Of a stretch of 64,000 nucleotides of DNA, positions 1-7,580 are shown piece by piece. The notes below the pieces were generated by a model. The model had not been told where the DNA came from and ran no database searches. It saw only the letters and a list, made by a program, of their open reading frames with translations. How positions within the stretch are numbered: the first letter of the stretch is position 1; each line of letters opens with the position of its first letter. The translations under genes were made by a program, and so were the position numbers. This DNA comes from an uncultured Steroidobacter sp. (GTDB taxonomy: Bacteria > Pseudomonadota > Gammaproteobacteria > Steroidobacterales > Steroidobacteraceae): positions 1 through 64,000 of the forward strand of contig CALMII010000021.1 of the NCBI GenBank assembly GCA_937864115.1. Direction: 5' to 3'.

Positions 1-48
1 AGGTGACGACCCGGCCGCCGAGCCGCTCGCGGCCCGGGTTGCCGGGCG

Positions 49-207
49 ATGTCGGTGGTCGGTGGGATGGTCGGTGCCATGGACGGGATGGTGTGGGGCG
101 CGCTGGGGCTGGTCGTCGGCGTGCTCGGGGCCTGGGCGGTGGCACGCCTCGTGCACCGAGCCGCGGTGGCCGGCGTCGAGACCGAGCGCGACCACGAGCG
201 CGCCCGA
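49..207 (+). other. Apparently foreign, very GC-rich segment with an ORF start
   Basis: The first ~200 bases differ from the rest of the window: markedly more GC-rich, with a plus-strand frame that starts at ATG 49 (or ATG 79) and reads as a natural N-terminus. It has a single hydrophobic helix (GALGLVVGVLGAWAVARLV) followed by a charged stretch (ETERDHERAR), the layout of RmuC-type membrane-anchored coiled-coil proteins from high-GC bacteria. The frame loses sense where it meets the start of sppA on the other strand (about 190-207). I read this as a sequence joined artificially, or by rearrangement, to sppA. The RmuC resemblance is a guess from layout only. Confidence 0.3.
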
Positions 208-348
208 TTGCGGCACGATCGGAATGCGGGGCGACAGCACCGCCAGCAACACCAGGAAAATGACCAGCAGGACGATGAAGTGCATCACCTTGCGCATGCC
301 GTCGAGCACGCGCCAGAGAAAACCGAAAATCGCAGCGAGAGTCTTCAT
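190..348 (-). CDS. sppA: Signal peptide peptidase SppA, N-terminal fragment (broken)
   Basis: From ATG 348 the minus strand encodes about 53 residues: a basic, aromatic start (FGFLWRVLDGMRKVMHF), one strong transmembrane anchor (IVLLVIFLVLLAVL) and PRIPIVPQSGALVV. This is the usual N-terminus of the long, 67K-type SppA, an inner-membrane Ser/Lys protease that digests cleaved signal peptides. After ALVV the family sequence stops and the frame becomes a His/Pro/Arg-rich shadow of the plus-strand segment at 49-207. The gene starts 10 bases after the sugar dehydrogenase stop, so the two may be cotranscribed. The catalytic domains are missing because the gene is interrupted at about 190-207. Confidence 0.6.
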
Positions 349-358
349 GATCGGTACG

Positions 359-1483
359 TCAATCCTTCACGGCATAGCTCAGGCGGTAGATCGCGCCGGC
401 CTGATCGTCGGAAACCAGAAATGAACCGTCGTCGAGCAGCAGCAGATCCACGGGACGACCGTAGACCTCGTTACCGCGATTGAAGCCGGTCGCGAACGGC
501 TCGTAGCTCACGGCCTGGTTGCCATCGAGCTTCACGGTGGTGATGCGATAGCCGCTCTTCTCGGAGCGGTTCCAGGAACCGTGTTCGGCGATGAAGACGA
601 GGTTGCGATAGCGCTCGGGGAATGCGCTGCCGGTATAGAACTTCACTGCCAGCGGCGCGACGTGCGCGTCGAGCAACTGCACCGGCGGCGCGATCCGGCC
701 GCAGTCGCCCAGCTTGCCGAACTCGGGATCCTTGATGTCCTTGCCGTGGCAGTAAGGAAAACCGAAGTCGAGACCCGGGCGCGGCGCGACGTTCAGTTCG
801 CAAGGCGGTGCGTCGTCGCCGAGATAGTCGCGGCCGTTGTCGGTGAACCAGAGTTCGCGCGTCGTCGGATGCCAGGTGAAGCCGACGGTGTTGCGGATGC
901 CGCGGGCGAACACTTCGCGATCCGAGCCGTCGGGATTCATGCGCGTGATGACGGCGTAGCCGGGCTGATTGCAGACGTTGCACGGCGCGCCGATGGGCAC
1001 GTACAGCTTGCCGTCGGGACTGAAGGCGATGTACTTCCAGCCGTGATGGCCGTCCTTCGGAAAGTCATCGCGCACCACCTTGGGCTCGGGAACCTGGTCG
1101 AGCGACGACTCGATGCCATCGTAACGAGTGATGCGACTGACTTCGGCGACGTAGAGCGCACCATCGCGAAAGGCGACGCCGTTGGGCTGGTTCAGTTTCC
1201 CGGCGAGGGTGCGCGTCGTCGGTTTGACGCCGCTGCCGGGCGTACCGGTGAGCGCGTAGACGACACCTTTGCGGGTGCCGACGAACAACGTGCCCTTGGC
1301 GCCGAGCGCCATCGAGCGCGCGAACGGCACGTCGTCCGCGTAGACCTCGAGCTTGAAGCCCGGCGGCAGGCGGACGTTGGCAATGACCTTGTCGGTGGCC
1401 GGGCTGGCCGTTGCCGTGCCGGCAAGGACCGTCAGCAGGAAAGCTCGCAGCAACGCCTGGATCGGGCGCGAGGGGCCGGGCAT
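359..1483 (-). CDS. Secreted PQQ-type glucose/sorbosone dehydrogenase family protein
   Basis: A 374-residue protein with a signal peptide (hydrophobic LLRAFLLTVLAGTATA, likely cleaved near residue 26) followed by a six-bladed beta-propeller of the soluble glucose/sorbosone dehydrogenase family. Family signatures include LPPGFKLEVYADDVPFARSM near the mature N-terminus, repeated G-x-LYV/LFV blade strands, and IAEHGSWNR in the C-terminal third. Members are periplasmic oxidases of sugars or aldoses that usually use PQQ; the substrate here is unknown. A CNVC pair mid-protein might form a disulfide. It precedes sppA on the same strand. No PQQ synthesis genes are in the window. Confidence 0.85.
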   Translation of the reverse strand: MPGPSRPIQALLRAFLLTVLAGTATASPATDKVIANVRLPPGFKLEVYADDVPFARSMALGAKGTLFVGTRKGVVYALTGTPGSGVKPTTRTLAGKLNQPNGVAFRDGALYVAEVSRITRYDGIESSLDQVPEPKVVRDDFPKDGHHGWKYIAFSPDGKLYVPIGAPCNVCNQPGYAVITRMNPDGSDREVFARGIRNTVGFTWHPTTRELWFTDNGRDYLGDDAPPCELNVAPRPGLDFGFPYCHGKDIKDPEFGKLGDCGRIAPPVQLLDAHVAPLAVKFYTGSAFPERYRNLVFIAEHGSWNRSEKSGYRITTVKLDGNQAVSYEPFATGFNRGNEVYGRPVDLLLLDDGSFLVSDDQAGAIYRLSYAVKD

Positions 1484-1565
1484 GAGGACTCCGGAATCGG
1501 GTTCGGCTGGAGTGTACGCGTCGGCCGCGGACCGTTGCCATCGGCACCCACCGGCTTTATTTCTT

Positions 1566-1627
1566 CCTGTGGGGCCGGCTTCAGCCGGCCTGAGAAGCTG
1601 TCAGGCTGAAGCCTGACCTACAGGAAG
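1566..1627. repeat. REP-like pair: unit A facing inverted unit B
   Basis: Unit A reads CTGTGGGGCCGGCTTCAGCC plus GGCC. About 10 bases later comes unit B inverted, GTCAGGCTGAAGCCTGACC plus TACAGG. Each unit is an imperfect palindrome around GGCTTCAGCC or GGCTGAAGCC, and the flanks (TTCTTCCTGT and ACAGGAAGAA) are also inverted, so the whole can form a two-armed structure like the paired REPs of BIMEs. It lies between the sugar dehydrogenase start and the rplS terminator. Relatives occur at 13308, 18141, 35719 and 47011. Confidence 0.85.
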
Positions 1628-1662
1628 AAAAAAGGGCGCGACGGCCATTCGCCGTCGCGCCC
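1628..1662 (-). terminator. Rho-independent terminator of the ffh-rplS operon
   Basis: Read on the minus strand, a perfect 12-bp stem (GGGCGCGACGGC with its complement) encloses a 5-base loop and is followed by six T. It lies about 20 bases past the rplS stop codon, as expected for the end of the ffh-rpsP-rimM-trmD-rplS transcript. Confidence 0.9.
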
Positions 1663-1685
1663 TTCCGGTGCAGTAAGAAGCGGTC

Positions 1686-2030
1686 TTAGACCTTTTCTTC
1701 GATGCGCGCTGCCTTGCCGGTCAGGTCGCGCAGGTAGTACAGCTTGGCGCGGCGGACGTTGCCGCGGCGCTTCACGCTGATCGAACCGATGGACGGGCTG
1801 TAGGCCTGGAACACGCGTTCCACGCCTTCGCCGTGGGAAATCTTGCGCACGGTGAACGAGGAGTTCAGACCGCGGTTGCGACGGGCGATCACGACGCCTT
1901 CGTAGGCCTGCACGCGCTCGCGGTCGCCTTCCTTCACCTTCACTTCCACCACGACGGTGTCGCCCGGGGAAAAGTCCGGGATCTTCTTGTCAGATGCTTC
2001 GCGCTCGAGCGTTTCGATGATGTTGGCCAT
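1686..2030 (-). CDS. rplS: 50S ribosomal protein L19
   Basis: A 114-residue L19, which sits at the 30S-50S interface. The chosen start is ATG 2030, giving [20 protein letters not shown] as in other L19 proteins. The open frame extends 28 codons upstream but that part has no family resemblance and overlaps the 3' end of trmD. Conserved stretches include [20 protein letters not shown], the basic [21 protein letters not shown] and the terminal [16 protein letters not shown]. It is the last gene of the operon, 31 bases after trmD, and is followed by a strong terminator. Confidence 0.98.
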   Translation of the reverse strand: MANIIETLEREASDKKIPDFSPGDTVVVEVKVKEGDRERVQAYEGVVIARRNRGLNSSFTVRKISHGEGVERVFQAYSPSIGSISVKRRGNVRRAKLYYLRDLTGKAARIEEKV

Positions 2031-2061
2031 GGTTGCACCGATTCCGAAATTGAAAACCTGT

Positions 2062-2835
2062 CTACTCTCGATCCTGCGGCCCGCGCACGGCGCGTTCCGC
2101 CTCGTATTCCGCAACGAATTCGTCCAGCAGCCGGCGCTGCTCCTTCGTCATCTGCAGCTTCGCCAGCAGATCCGGCCGTCGCTGCCACGTGCGTCCCAGC
2201 GCCTGCTTGGTCCGCCAGCGCTGGATCGCGGCGTGATTGCCGCTCAGCAACACCTGCGGCACCGCGCGATCCTCGAACACTTCCGGCCGCGTGTAGTGCG
2301 GCCAGTCGAGCAGTCCGGCGACGTACGAATCCTGTTGTGCGGACTCATCGTCGCCCAGCACGCCCGGCAGCAATCGCACGATGGCGTCGATCAGCACCAG
2401 CGCGGGCAGCTCACCGCCCGACACCACGTAGTCGCCGATCGAGATGCACTCGTCGATCTCGGTCGCCAGCAGGCGCTCGTCCACGCCTTCGTAACGACCT
2501 GCCAGCAACAGCAGCCCCGGCAGCTGCGACAGCTCGCGGGCTCTGGCCTGCGTCAGCGTTTCGCCGTCCGCCGCCAGGTAGATCCGGCGACTGCCTTCCG
2601 GGAGCCTGGCCCGCGCCGCCCGGAGGGCTGTACGCGTCGGCTCGACCTTCAGGACCATGCCCGGTCCGCCGCCGTACGGCCGATCGTCGACCGTCTTGTG
2701 CGCGTCCTCGGCGAACTCGCGCGGGTTGCTCGCCGCGACGCTCACCTGTCCACGCTCGATCGCCCGGCCCAGCACGCCGACCCGGACGGCTTCGGTGATG
2801 AACTCCGGGAACAGCGTCACCACTTCGATGCGCAT
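2062..2835 (-). CDS. trmD: tRNA (guanine-N1)-methyltransferase
   Basis: TrmD methylates G37 next to the anticodon of tRNAs reading CUN, CCN and CGG, which prevents +1 frameshifting. The protein of about 257 residues begins [12 protein letters not shown] and contains the SPOUT trefoil-knot signatures [14 protein letters not shown] and [23 protein letters not shown] 2835 is preferred over GTG 2841 because a GGGGAG ribosome-binding site lies five bases before the ATG and overlaps the GTG. It sits between rimM and rplS in the standard proteobacterial order. Confidence 0.97.
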   Translation of the reverse strand: MRIEVVTLFPEFITEAVRVGVLGRAIERGQVSVAASNPREFAEDAHKTVDDRPYGGGPGMVLKVEPTRTALRAARARLPEGSRRIYLAADGETLTQARARELSQLPGLLLLAGRYEGVDERLLATEIDECISIGDYVVSGGELPALVLIDAIVRLLPGVLGDDESAQQDSYVAGLLDWPHYTRPEVFEDRAVPQVLLSGNHAAIQRWRTKQALGRTWQRRPDLLAKLQMTKEQRRLLDEFVAEYEAERAVRGPQDRE

Positions 2836-2862
2836 TCCCACTCCCCATTCATCAACAGGCCA

Positions 2863-3381
2863 TCACCAGTCGGCCGACCAGTCGAGCACGATGCGGTTGG
2901 CATCCAGCTCGACCTTCACGATCCTGTCCTTCACGAACGGAATCCAGTGTTCCTGTTCGCCCCGCACGATCACCACCGTGCCGCCAGGCGTCGTCCGGAA
3001 GTGATCGACTTTGCCGAGCGGTTCGCCCGACGCAGACACCGCATCGATGCCTTCCAGGTCGCTCAGGTAGTACTCACCCGGCTCGGGCGGCGGCATTTCG
3101 CTGCGCCACACACCGATCTCGAGGCCAACTTTCAATCGGGCCTCTTCGGGCGATTCCATTCCTTCCAGCTTGGCGAGCACCCCTTTGTCGGTGACTCGCG
3201 CTTCTTCAACGGTGGCCGGCTGCCACTGACCTTCCCTGCCGACCTGCCAGATTTCGTACCCGAGGATGTTTTCGACCGGCTCGGTGTACGACCTGACCTT
3301 GATCCAACCCTTGACCCCGAAGGTCCCCGCGATCTTTCCGAGAATGACGATCCGGTCGGAGGCTGGCGCCGGCGTCGTCAC
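2863..3381 (-). CDS. rimM: 16S rRNA processing protein RimM
   Basis: RimM assists 30S maturation and binds ribosomal protein S19. At 172 residues it has the normal length. The N-terminal RimM domain carries ILGKIAGTFGVKGWIKVRSYT, and the C-terminal PRC-barrel carries EYYLSDLEG and the terminal HWIPFVKDRIVKVELDANRI segment. It lies 29 bases downstream of rpsP and 27 bases upstream of trmD, all on the minus strand, consistent with a single mRNA. Confidence 0.96.
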   Translation of the reverse strand: MTTPAPASDRIVILGKIAGTFGVKGWIKVRSYTEPVENILGYEIWQVGREGQWQPATVEEARVTDKGVLAKLEGMESPEEARLKVGLEIGVWRSEMPPPEPGEYYLSDLEGIDAVSASGEPLGKVDHFRTTPGGTVVIVRGEQEHWIPFVKDRIVKVELDANRIVLDWSADW

Positions 3382-3410
3382 GACCTATGGATGCGCGGGC
3401 AAATCAGGGT

Positions 3411-3668
3411 TCAGGCTGCGACAGCCTGCTTGCGCTGCTTGGAAACCAGTTCAGCGACGCGATCGGAGGGCTTGGCGCCCTTGTCGAGCCAGTAGTCGAC
3501 ACGCGCCAGATCGAGCTGCAGGCGCGTCTGCTTGCCGGCGGCGATCGGGTTGAAATAACCGACCTGTTCGAGCGCCATGCCACCCTGACGCTTACGGCTG
3601 TCCGTAACGACGATGTGATAGAAGGGCTGCTTCTTCGCGCCACGGCGCGTAAGCCGGATCGTAACCAT
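3411..3668 (-). CDS. rpsP: 30S ribosomal protein S16
   Basis: An 85-residue S16, an early-binding 30S assembly protein. It begins MVTIRLTRRGAKKQPFYHIV, the diagnostic S16 start, followed by the VTDSRKRQGG turn and the FNP motif; the C-terminus includes RVDYWLDKGAKPSDRV. It lies between ffh (about 95 bases upstream in transcription) and rimM. Confidence 0.98.
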   Translation of the reverse strand: MVTIRLTRRGAKKQPFYHIVVTDSRKRQGGMALEQVGYFNPIAAGKQTRLQLDLARVDYWLDKGAKPSDRVAELVSKQRKQAVAA

Positions 3669-3764
3669 TGATAAAGCCTCGGAAATCCACGGATGAGGGC
3701 GTGAGCCCCGGAAAAGGGCGCGAATGGTACTGAAAAGCTGGGGGAAGTGAAAGGGTTAGGCCGC

Positions 3765-5117
3765 TCACATCCCCGGCATCCGCCCCCCAAACGCCCGCAT
3801 CATCTTCGCCAGCCCACCGCCCTTGCTCATGCTCTTCATAACCTTCTGCATCTGAAGGTAATTTTTCAGGAGCTTGTTGATCTCCGAAACATGCACGCCC
3901 GAGCCGGCGGCGATGCGGCGCTTGCGGGAGGCATCGATGTTCTTCGGGTATTTCCTCTCCCCCGGCGTCATGGAACGGATGATGGCGACCTGGCGCTTGA
4001 TCTCCTTTTCATTGCCCTGGGGGAGTTGCCCGGCTTTTGCCGTGAGGTGAGCCGGCAGCTTGTCCATCAGCGAGCTCAGGCCGCCCATGCGCTCGACCTG
4101 CAGGAGCTGGTCGTGCAGATCCTCGAGGTCGAAGTCCTTGCCCGACTTCATCTTGCGGGCGAGCTTTTCGGCCTGTTCGCGATCGACGGTCTTCTGGACG
4201 TTCTCGACCAGGGCCAGCACGTCGCCCATGCCGAGGATGCGCGAGGCCACCCGCTCGGCCTGGAAGACTTCCAGGGCGTCGGTCTTTTCGCCCGTGCCCA
4301 TGAACAGGATGGGCTGACCGGTGATCTGGCGGACCGACAGGGCCGCGCCGCCGCGGGCATCGCCGTCCGTCTTGGTGAGCACGACGCCGGTGAGGCTCAG
4401 CGCGTCGCCGAAGGCGCGCGCCGCATTCACGGCATCCTGACCCGCCATGCTGTCGACGACGAACAGCGTTTCGGTCGGGCTCACCGCGGCGCTGATGTCG
4501 CGGATCTCGCCCATCATCTCGTCGTCGACGTGCAGGCGGCCGGCGGTGTCGACGATGAGCACGTCGTACAGCGACTGCTTCGCTTCGGACAGCGCTTCGC
4601 GCGCCAGCGTCAGCGCCGGCTTGTTCGGATCGGACGGATAGAAGGCGACGTCGAGCTGTTTTGCGAGCCGTTCGAGCTGCAGGATGGCGGCGGGACGGTA
4701 GACGTCCGTGCTCGCCAGCAGCACCTTCTTCTTTTCATTCTCCTTGATCCATTTCGCGAGCTTGCCGGCCGACGTGGTCTTGCCCGCACCCTGCAGGCCG
4801 GCGAGCAGGATCACGACCGGCGGCTGCGCCCGCAGATTGATCGGACGCACGCCCGCGCCCATCAGCGCGATCAGTTCGTCGTGAATGATCTTGATCAGCG
4901 ACTGACCGGGCGTCAGGCTTTTCTCGATCTCCATGCCGACGACCTTGCCGCGGATGGATTCGATGAAGGTCTTCACCACCGGCAGCGCGACGTCGGCTTC
5001 GAGCAGCGCCATGCGCACCTGGCGCAGGGTGTCGCCGATGTTCTCTTCGGTCAGACGCCCGCGACCGCGCAGGCTTTCCATGACGCCTTGCAGGCGTTCG
5101 GTCAGTTTGTCGAACAT
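3765..5117 (-). CDS. ffh: Signal recognition particle protein Ffh (SRP54)
   Basis: Ffh binds 4.5S RNA and the signal sequences of nascent membrane proteins and delivers them to FtsY. The 450-residue protein has the N domain (1-~85), a GTPase G domain with P-loop GLQGAGKTT (107-115), DTAGR (190-194) and TKTD (248-251), and a methionine-rich M domain (~330-450) ending GGRMPGM. It is the first gene of the minus-strand operon with rpsP, rimM, trmD and rplS. A heptamer hairpin repeat (5144-5233) fills the gap to the divergent gene at 5266. Confidence 0.98.
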   Translation of the reverse strand: MFDKLTERLQGVMESLRGRGRLTEENIGDTLRQVRMALLEADVALPVVKTFIESIRGKVVGMEIEKSLTPGQSLIKIIHDELIALMGAGVRPINLRAQPPVVILLAGLQGAGKTTSAGKLAKWIKENEKKKVLLASTDVYRPAAILQLERLAKQLDVAFYPSDPNKPALTLAREALSEAKQSLYDVLIVDTAGRLHVDDEMMGEIRDISAAVSPTETLFVVDSMAGQDAVNAARAFGDALSLTGVVLTKTDGDARGGAALSVRQITGQPILFMGTGEKTDALEVFQAERVASRILGMGDVLALVENVQKTVDREQAEKLARKMKSGKDFDLEDLHDQLLQVERMGGLSSLMDKLPAHLTAKAGQLPQGNEKEIKRQVAIIRSMTPGERKYPKNIDASRKRRIAAGSGVHVSEINKLLKNYLQMQKVMKSMSKGGGLAKMMRAFGGRMPGM

Positions 5118-5143
5118 CGGCGGGGATCCGGGAGGAAAAAGGC

Positions 5144-5233
5144 AGGGCGACAGGCTACAGGCGACAGGCTGCAGACGGAAGATTGAAGTCGTCTAGTCCT
5201 CTCCGGCCGTAGCCTGTAGCCTGTCGCCTGCAG
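5144..5233. repeat. CAGGCGA/CAGGCTA heptamer hairpin, copy 1
   Basis: The left arm (5144-5174) is four tandem heptamers alternating CAGGCTA and CAGGCGA with a variant CAGGCTG. The right arm (5209-5233) is the reverse complement built of CCTGTAG and CCTGTCG units. A ~34-base unrelated loop separates the arms. It occupies the divergent intergenic space between ffh and the ypjD-like gene. A longer copy is at 57519-57638. Confidence 0.85.
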
Positions 5234-5265
5234 CCCGTCCCCTCAAGCAGAGAACAACGCTCCCC

Positions 5266-6075
5266 GTGTTTTCCATCGTCGTGCTCGCCTGCTACCTGGC
5301 CTGCGCCGTCTGGCTGGCCTCCAGTGTGTATCGCGCTGAACGTCATTCCGCGCGCGGCCAGCGGGTCACCGGACTGGCGCTCGGCGTGCTCGCCGTCATC
5401 GTCCACGCCGTGTTCCTCTGGCAGGCGATGTTCTCGGCGCCGCAGCTGGCGCTGTCGGTGGCGGAAACCGCCTCCCTGATCGGCCTGATCATGGCGGTGA
5501 TCGCACTCGCCGCTTCCTGGCAGCGGCCGCGCTTCGCCGGCATCGGCGCCGTGCTGCTGGCGGCCGTGGGCATCTTCGCCGCCACCACGGACGAAGGCGC
5601 ACGCTCGTTCGCGCTCAAGGAACACAACTGGGAACTCGCCGCGCACATCGTCCTGTCGACGATCGCTTACGCGCTCCTCGCCACGGCCGCGGCCATGGCC
5701 ATCGCGCTCGCCCTGCTGGATCGACGCCTGCGCAATCGCCAGCCGCTGGGCTGGCTGTCGAGCCTGCCGTCCGTCGAAGCGCTGGAAGCGGCAACGTTCC
5801 AGGCCATCGGCGCGGGCTTCGCCATCCTCACGCTCGCGCTGTTCAGCGGCTTCATCTTCGTCGAGGACCTGTTCGCACAGAACCTGTCGCGCAAGACGAT
5901 CCTTTCGTGCCTGGCCTGGATCGTCTTCGCCATCCTGCTGTTCGGTCGCTGGCGCTTCGGCTGGCGCGGTCGCACCGCTGTGCGCTGGACGCTCAGCGGT
6001 TTCGCGCTGCTGGTGCTCGCCTACTTCGGCTCCAAGCTCGTCCTGGAATCCATTCTCGGACGCCACTGGGGTTGA
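5266..6075 (+). CDS. ypjD: CcsA/YpjD-like inner-membrane protein (cytochrome c assembly family)
   Basis: A 269-residue multi-pass membrane protein with about eight hydrophobic helices, starting at a GTG codon with VVLACYLACAVWLASSVYRA. Its layout and position, divergent from ffh and followed by a CorB-like gene, match YpjD of gammaproteobacteria, a member of the CcsA/HemX cytochrome c assembly family. The segment NWELAAHIVLSTIAYALL fits the family, but I see no tryptophan-rich haem-handling WWD motif, so a true cytochrome c synthetase role is not supported. Its function is unsettled; a haem or membrane-protein role is inferred from the family only. Confidence 0.75.
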   Translation: MFSIVVLACYLACAVWLASSVYRAERHSARGQRVTGLALGVLAVIVHAVFLWQAMFSAPQLALSVAETASLIGLIMAVIALAASWQRPRFAGIGAVLLAAVGIFAATTDEGARSFALKEHNWELAAHIVLSTIAYALLATAAAMAIALALLDRRLRNRQPLGWLSSLPSVEALEAATFQAIGAGFAILTLALFSGFIFVEDLFAQNLSRKTILSCLAWIVFAILLFGRWRFGWRGRTAVRWTLSGFALLVLAYFGSKLVLESILGRHWG

Positions 6076-6087
6076 GGTCGTACGAAC

Positions 6088-7374
6088 TTGGAACCTGACA
6101 GTATCGATTGGCCCGTCGTCTGGGCGGCCCCGACGATCACGATCCTGGTGCTGATCGCCCTGTCGGCGCTGGTCGCGGCGGTCGAAGCCGCCTTCCTCAA
6201 TCTCAATCGTTACCGCTTACGCAATCTCGCGCGCATCGGCAATCGCAAGGCGCGGCGGATCGAGCTTCTTCTCGCCCAGTCCGACCGCGTTGCCATGACG
6301 TTCCTGCTGTGCCGGACGCTGCTGCACGCCAGCGCCGCCGCCATCGCCGGCGTCGTGGCCGCGCACTCCGGCATGGCCGTGACGTTCGCGCTGGGCGTTG
6401 CGTGCATCACCTTGCTGATCATGGTCTTCGGCGATCTCGTGCCGCGGGCGTTCGGCGCACGCTTTCCCGAACGCATTGCGCTGCCGGCTTCGTGGCTGTG
6501 CGCCGGCCTCTTCCGCACGCTGCAGCCGCTGACCTGGCTGATCGAAAAACTGTCGAACGGCTTGCAGCGCGGCATCGGGATCGCACCCGCCGCCGGCCGG
6601 GCGTTGAGCACCGATCCCGCCGATGCGCCGTCCGGCTTCGCCGCCGCCCACACGCACCAGCGCATGCTGGCGCGCATCCTGGAACTGCAGTCGGTGACCG
6701 TCGAAGACATCATGATCCCGCGCAGCGAGATCTCCAGCGTCTACATCGACGATGACTGGGATTCGATCCTCGACCTGCTGCGCACCACGCCGCATACGCG
6801 CCTGCCGCTGTGCGAAGGCAATCTCGACAACGTGGTCGGCATGCTGCACATGAAGAAGGTCGCCCATGCGCTCGCGCACGGCGCGCTGTCGCGCGAGATC
6901 CTGCTGAGCATCGCCCGCGAGCGCGAGGCGTACTTCGTTCCCGAAGGCACGACCCTCGACGTGCAGTTGCAGAACTTCCAGCGCGACCGCCGCCGCATCG
7001 CCCTCGTCGTCGACGAATACGGCGACATCCGCGGACTGGTCACGCTCGAAGACATCCTCGAAGAAATCGTCGGCGAATTCACCAGCGACCCCGGCACCCT
7101 GCATCGCGACATCCACCGCGACGCCGACGGCAGCTACGTGGTGAATGGCGCAGTCAACGTGCGCGTCCTCAACCGCACGCTCGGCTGGTCGCTGCCCGTC
7201 ACCGGTCCGCGCACCCTCAATGGACTGATCCTGGAATACCTGGAAAACATTCCCGAGCCGGGCACGTCGCTGAAGATCGGCGGCCTGTCGATCGAAATCC
7301 TGCAGGCCGTGGACAATGCGGTGAAAACCGCCCGCATCAGGCCGGTGACGGAAGAGACGGCGGAAGAAGGGTAG
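6088..7374 (+). CDS. HlyC/CorC (CorB-like) CBS-domain membrane protein
   Basis: A 428-residue protein with a DUF21/CNNM transmembrane region (1-~150, containing VAAVEAAFLNLNRYRLRNLA), a CBS pair (~195-325, with VEDIMIPRSEI and LVVDEYGDIRGLVTLEDILEE) and a C-terminal CorC/HlyC domain (~340-420). This is the YfjD/CorB group, linked to Mg2+ or Co2+ transport. The start appears to be TTG 6088, 12 bases past the previous stop, so it is probably cotranscribed with the ypjD-like gene. Its 3' end abuts a CACGGAG hairpin element. Confidence 0.88.
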   Translation: MEPDSIDWPVVWAAPTITILVLIALSALVAAVEAAFLNLNRYRLRNLARIGNRKARRIELLLAQSDRVAMTFLLCRTLLHASAAAIAGVVAAHSGMAVTFALGVACITLLIMVFGDLVPRAFGARFPERIALPASWLCAGLFRTLQPLTWLIEKLSNGLQRGIGIAPAAGRALSTDPADAPSGFAAAHTHQRMLARILELQSVTVEDIMIPRSEISSVYIDDDWDSILDLLRTTPHTRLPLCEGNLDNVVGMLHMKKVAHALAHGALSREILLSIAREREAYFVPEGTTLDVQLQNFQRDRRRIALVVDEYGDIRGLVTLEDILEEIVGEFTSDPGTLHRDIHRDADGSYVVNGAVNVRVLNRTLGWSLPVTGPRTLNGLILEYLENIPEPGTSLKIGGLSIEILQAVDNAVKTARIRPVTEETAEEG

Positions 7375-7380
7375 GAAGGC

Positions 7381-7567
7381 TTCACACGGAGTTCACGGAG
7401 AACACGGAGCCAGAGAACAAGAAATGAAGAGAGTTTCCACGGGGGAGGAATGGGAACACGGGGAGCACGGGGAAGGAAAAACTTCTTTCTCTCGGAACCC
7501 CGTGCTCCCCGTGTCCCCCGTGGAGATATTTCTTCTCTTCTCCGTGTTCTCCGTGAACTCCGTGTGA
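7381..7567. repeat. CACGGAG nested hairpin element, copy 1
   Basis: A ~190-base inverted repeat with two nested arm pairs. The outer arms (from 7381, and up to 7567) are three spaced CACGGAG units and their complements. A purine spacer with AAGAGAG follows. The inner arms, built on CCACGGGGG and ACACGGGGAGCACGGGG, run from about 7436 and are mirrored by CCCCGTGCTCCCCGTG from 7499. It lies between the convergent ends of the CorB-like gene and radA. The same architecture recurs at 56274-56472. Confidence 0.9.
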
Positions 7568-7580
7568 AACTCCGGATTCT

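Noticed and set aside
7381..7567. Simple convergent-gene terminator
   Set aside because: It is ~190 bases long, lacks a T-run and recurs between co-directional genes at 56274, so termination does not explain it.
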